Below, one piece after another: positions 60,855 through 64,000 of a DNA stretch of 64,000 nt (positions are counted from its first letter, which is position 1; every line of letters begins with the position of its first letter). The notes beneath the pieces are model-generated. The model saw nothing but the letters and a program-made list of their open reading frames with translations. It was not told the origin of the DNA and searched no databases. The DNA lies in NCBI GenBank assembly GCA_021732215.1, contig JAKFVL010000009.1:124001-188000 (forward strand), read 5' to 3'. Source of the stretch: Hyphomicrobiales bacterium (GTDB lineage: Bacteria > Pseudomonadota > Alphaproteobacteria > Rhizobiales > Xanthobacteraceae). A program made the position numbers and the translations under genes.

Positions 60855-61964
60855 TCAGCTTGCCGCGACTTCAGTTACTTTTTGCCACAGCGCATCTGAA
60901 GTGCGCTGCCATGTGTATTTCGCCGCCATGGCTTGGCCAAGCGCCAGCTTCGATGCCCGTCGTCCCGGCTCGTCCCGGAAACGCAGGATCGCATCTCGCC
61001 AAGCGACTGGAGAGTCCGAGTCGACATAAACCACGTCATCGCCCAGAACCTCGCGCATGCTGCCGTATGGGGTCGTGATGACCGGCGAGCCTGCGTTCAA
61101 GGCTTCGAGCTGAGTCATGGCAAATCCTTCGGTTTTCGCAGGCTGAACAAATACGAGCGCGTTGTCGTAGAGTGCCCGCAGTTGACCATCGCTGATGCCG
61201 GACAGAGTGACAAAATCGTCTCCAAGATCTGCAGCAATTTTTAAAGTCTTCCTCAAATCAGCCCGCGCAACAACGGCGAGTTTCGGCCGCGGCCGCTCCA
61301 TCCGGCTGAAAGCCTCATAGATCACTTCGGTATTCTTATAGGCAAAACTACTGCCCAGCATCAGCACGTAGCCGTAAGGAACGAGCCCGAAAGATTCGAG
61401 AACAGAGTGATCTGGCGGCGTTCTCAGCAGATGCTCCGCGCCGTTGTGAACGACGGCGATTTTTGAAGCACGAGCAATACGAAACCGCTGTAGCATCTCG
61501 CTGGAAAACTGCGAAACCGTAATGACCTGCCGCGCCATTCGGCCAGCCAGTTTCGCTAGCTTCTGATGGATGAGACGCTCATTCCTGGGATAGGATTCCG
61601 GAAACAAGAATACTTGAGCATCGTGCAAATAAGTGATCGATCTCGTATGAACGAGCGGCGCAATATTCGCGAAATTGATGAGAGTGCCGTCCCGGGCCAG
61701 CAAGCCGAGATCGATCATTTCCCACAGCCGCCCCCCAAACAAGTCCCGCTTCCGGAGTTTGATGCCCTCCAGATCGAGCGAGCGGATGGAGTCGGTCGGA
61801 CACAAAACCTCGATCGCGTAGCCCGAGAATCGCGGATCGCCCGACTGGATTGCCTTGTCCCAGCATGTCAGGACTTCCTCTGCCACGCGCGACGTCCCTG
61901 TAATGGACCCGCGGAGAAATCGGCCATTGACGTAGATTTTCCGCAGCGAATTGCTCATTGTCAT
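60855..61964 (-). CDS. Glycosyltransferase family 4
   Basis: A 369-residue GT-B enzyme with YVNGRFLRGSITGTSRVAEEV, a donor domain opening YVLMLGSSFAYKN and the EX7E-type motif in QPAKTEGFAMTQLEALNAGSPVITT. Its layout matches the transferase at 56764 (VINGRFLTQQITGVQRYA), suggesting an old duplication within the locus. Start at ATG 61964 is chosen because the preceding residues, in frame to 62033, look non-native. Confidence 0.85.
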   Translation of the reverse strand: MTMSNSLRKIYVNGRFLRGSITGTSRVAEEVLTCWDKAIQSGDPRFSGYAIEVLCPTDSIRSLDLEGIKLRKRDLFGGRLWEMIDLGLLARDGTLINFANIAPLVHTRSITYLHDAQVFLFPESYPRNERLIHQKLAKLAGRMARQVITVSQFSSEMLQRFRIARASKIAVVHNGAEHLLRTPPDHSVLESFGLVPYGYVLMLGSSFAYKNTEVIYEAFSRMERPRPKLAVVARADLRKTLKIAADLGDDFVTLSGISDGQLRALYDNALVFVQPAKTEGFAMTQLEALNAGSPVITTPYGSMREVLGDDVVYVDSDSPVAWRDAILRFRDEPGRRASKLALGQAMAAKYTWQRTSDALWQKVTEVAAS

Positions 61965-62124
61965 TTTGCGCTCAGGAGTAGCCTGCCGGCGATAATACGA
62001 ATAGAGAGGCAAATGTGATGCCAGCCATAACACCCGCCCGTTAGGGCTGTTTGCTTAAATTGCTTGAAGCGCCGGAGCCCCGAATACCAAACTTGATATA
62101 GTTGGCGGTCCGCCGTGGAGTATT

Positions 62125-63303
62125 TTGATCGTGGGCCAAGCCGAGGTTTTGTTCTTTTTCACAGGTTGTTTTGTCCGCATGACGGACGGCTGCCACGTGC
62201 GCGCTTGCCAGGATCTGGAGATGCTGGTCGCAACCGATCGATCCGTCGCTGTTTACTCCTACCGCAATCACGGTCAATGGCCGTGGCGGGAAGCTGATAT
62301 CGAAAATTTTCACAGGCGTTTTCCTACTGTGGAACTCGTGCTCGATGATTGGACTTTCACACTCAGGATCGCCCAAAAAGTCAGGAGCATTGCGGCTATT
62401 GTAGGTGGCCGGTTAGGGACGTGGGCTCAAAATATCCGCATACCGGGCGCTTCACCCGGTCTAGACAAATTACGAGAGCTTGCGTCGCTCCGCGTCGCCG
62501 TCATTAGCTACACGTGGGGAGCCTCTCATCTCAACGGCCGCCCTGCCCCGCGCATCATCATCGATACCCACGATTTAATGTCGCTGGAAAGGATCCAGGA
62601 GAGACCCGCGGGGATGCTGGATTTGGCAGCGTATTCCAGGCTTCGCCAGGAACTCTTCTATCTCGGTCTTGCCGATGAGATCTGGTCGATCTCCTACTCC
62701 GAATTCTGGTTCTTGCGCGCATTCTTGGGAGTGGCCCGGATTCGCATGGTGCCACCTGCATTGCGCTCTTGGGAGCTCACAAGGGATATTTCCGATCAAC
62801 ATCCCCGCTTCGATCTGGTTTTCGTGGGCTCGGATAACCGATGGAACGGAAAATCGGTGACCGCCTTGCTCCGCACATGCGACGCATGGGGTATCGGTCT
62901 AAAGATCGGAATTGCTGGAGCCGTCTGCACCAATGAGGAGGTTCGTTCGGTTGCCGAAAAAATCCCTGGCGTCGAATTGTTGGGCTTCGTTGACGATCTG
63001 GACCGGCTCTACGCCAGTGCGCGGGCTGCCGTTTGCCCGGTAGAGGGCACCGGGACGAAGATCAAACTCATCGAAGCGCTGAAGGCAGGACGCCCGGTGT
63101 TCGCCGCTGCCGGATCCATGGCCGGCTTGCTGCCGGGTTATGAAACGTGTGTTTTTCCGATCGATCGGAATACAGTCGAGCATGTATTGCACGACCCTCG
63201 CTCCCTGGCTGCGGCTCAAGCCGCAGCAATCAGCTATTCGAAGGTTTACGACATGGATATCGTTACCGAGCAAGTCCGCAGTTCCATCAAGCATCTGGCA
63301 TGA
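62125..63303 (+). CDS. Glycosyltransferase (GT-B fold)
   Basis: A protein of about 392 residues. The C-terminal domain resembles GT4 enzymes of the PEP-CTERM/Wzx-associated type: DLVFVGSDNRWNG, ELLGFVDDLDRLYASARAAVCPV, TGTKIKLIEALKAGRPVFAA. The KIKLIEAL motif with Gly-Thr-Gly before it is the nucleotide-sugar site. Start is TTG at 62125 or GTG at 62131, after GGAG. The stop overlaps the next start (ATGA), so it is coupled to the nucleotidyltransferase. Confidence 0.8.
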   Translation: MIVGQAEVLFFFTGCFVRMTDGCHVRACQDLEMLVATDRSVAVYSYRNHGQWPWREADIENFHRRFPTVELVLDDWTFTLRIAQKVRSIAAIVGGRLGTWAQNIRIPGASPGLDKLRELASLRVAVISYTWGASHLNGRPAPRIIIDTHDLMSLERIQERPAGMLDLAAYSRLRQELFYLGLADEIWSISYSEFWFLRAFLGVARIRMVPPALRSWELTRDISDQHPRFDLVFVGSDNRWNGKSVTALLRTCDAWGIGLKIGIAGAVCTNEEVRSVAEKIPGVELLGFVDDLDRLYASARAAVCPVEGTGTKIKLIEALKAGRPVFAAAGSMAGLLPGYETCVFPIDRNTVEHVLHDPRSLAAAQAAAISYSKVYDMDIVTEQVRSSIKHLA

Positions 63304-64000
63304 GCGAAGATCAATCTGTAGCCCCGGTGCGACAGGCGGTGTTTCTGGTTGGAGGCAAGGGAACGCGATTGGGCGGGCTCACCGCAAATACTCCCAAACC
63401 GCTTCTCACTCTCGCTCCCGGCTTGCGCTTTCTGGATGTGCTGATCGACCGTGCTGCCCGGCACGGTTTCGATGACATTATCCTACTGGCCGGACATCTC
63501 GGCGGGCAGGTCGAAGAATTGTACGGCAATCGCACGCACGCAGGGGCGCACATTAGCGTCATGCGCGAGCCCGAACCCGCGGGAACCGGCGGTGCTATTC
63601 GTTTTGCCGCCGATCGTCTGGCGCCGTTCTTCTTGCTCGCCAACGGGGATTCGCTGTTCGATATCGATTTGCGCGCATTGGCGGCCAGCCCTGAACCCTC
63701 GATTATCGGAAGGCTCGCATTGCGCCTTGTGCCAGATACGTCGCGCTACGGTGCGGTCGAAGTTGACGATCGGCAGATTACGCGGTTCGTCGAGAAGAAA
63801 GCGGATAACGGTTCGGGATGGATCAGCGGAGGAATCTATCTTCTCAACCGCCAGATTCTCGATTGGATCGCGGGGCCGTGCTCGATCGAAAGCGATGTCT
63901 TCCCAGCCCTTGTGGCCAAGCGGCTGCTGCAGGGTTATCGTTACGACGACTACTTTATCGACATCGGTTTGCCCGAAACTTTTGCGCAAGCGTGTCGCGA
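63300..64000 (+). CDS. Sugar-1-phosphate nucleotidyltransferase (3' end outside window)
   Basis: The first 233 residues of a Rossmann-type nucleotidyltransferase: signature AVFLVGGKGTRLG, then TPKPLL, EPAGTGGAIRFAA, ANGDSLFDID (metal Asp), FVEKK and SGGIYLLN. It makes an NDP-sugar from a sugar-1-phosphate and NTP. The pattern is close to HddC, which makes GDP-D-glycero-D-manno-heptose, but glucose- or mannose-type enzymes are alternatives. It runs off the right edge; ATG at 63300 overlaps the transferase stop. Confidence 0.82.
   Translation, partial: MSEDQSVAPVRQAVFLVGGKGTRLGGLTANTPKPLLTLAPGLRFLDVLIDRAARHGFDDIILLAGHLGGQVEELYGNRTHAGAHISVMREPEPAGTGGAIRFAADRLAPFFLLANGDSLFDIDLRALAASPEPSIIGRLALRLVPDTSRYGAVEVDDRQITRFVEKKADNGSGWISGGIYLLNRQILDWIAGPCSIESDVFPALVAKRLLQGYRYDDYFIDIGLPETFAQACR

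Overview
The window is GC-rich, densely coded DNA with many ATGA stop/start overlaps. Its gene content (Liv- and Dpp-type ABC transporters, molybdenum hydroxylase genes, ExoY/Wza/BY-kinase polysaccharide genes) and a rhizobial-type intergenic palindrome suggest an alphaproteobacterium of the Hyphomicrobiales, probably the Bradyrhizobium/Rhodopseudomonas/Afipia group. This is inference: no rRNA or species marker is present. No tRNA, insertion sequence, phage or CRISPR array was seen.

Layout. (1) 1-2408: the end of a hybrid sensor kinase overlapping a LuxR-type response regulator. (2) 2544-7286: an acyl-CoA ligase, an orphan Leu/Ile/Val-type binding protein and a nitronate monooxygenase-like flavoprotein read leftward, with a divergent LysR regulator. 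(3) 7346-18218: an allantoin-type module. A left operon encodes a DUF3830-type protein, a PuuE-type allantoinase and an M20 allantoate amidohydrolase. A right operon, behind a textbook sigma-54 promoter, encodes a complete Dpp-type importer with an AtzG/AtzE-like amidase pair inside it. A hydantoin/allantoin racemase gene closes the module. (4) 18542-19340: inorganic pyrophosphatase and a frameshifted adenylate kinase remnant.

(5) 19343-37677: a catabolic region. It holds an orphan binding protein, a tandem two-domain HxlR regulator, a leftward seven-gene operon (crotonase, molybdenum hydroxylase medium and small subunits, metallo-beta-lactamase hydrolase, large subunit, SDR, CoA ligase), a LysR regulator, a complete LivKHMGF importer, a second SDR and an intradiol dioxygenase of the hydroxyquinol type. 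A shared operator-like sequence lies at both 20617-20660 and 29561-29586, tying the HxlR/binding-protein divergon to the catabolic operon. The likely theme is uptake and CoA-dependent breakdown of an aromatic or heteroaromatic acid; the substrate cannot be read from the sequence.

(6) 37789-64000: an exopolysaccharide locus that begins at a truncated SDR gene. It has an AGE-family isomerase/epimerase, a GH39-like glycosidase, seven glycosyltransferases including the ExoY-type priming enzyme, a Wzx flippase, a BY-kinase copolymerase, a Wza export lipoprotein, GalE, a GMC oxidoreductase, a VanZ-like protein, several small membrane or exported proteins of unknown role, and a sugar-1-phosphate nucleotidyltransferase cut by the window end. 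No Wzy polymerase was recognised, so the locus probably continues to the right.

The strongest candidates for something new are the sigma-54-driven allantoin module with its AtzG/AtzE-like pair, and the HxlR-linked molybdenum hydroxylase operon, in which both the SDR and the crotonase lack the residues usually needed for catalysis.
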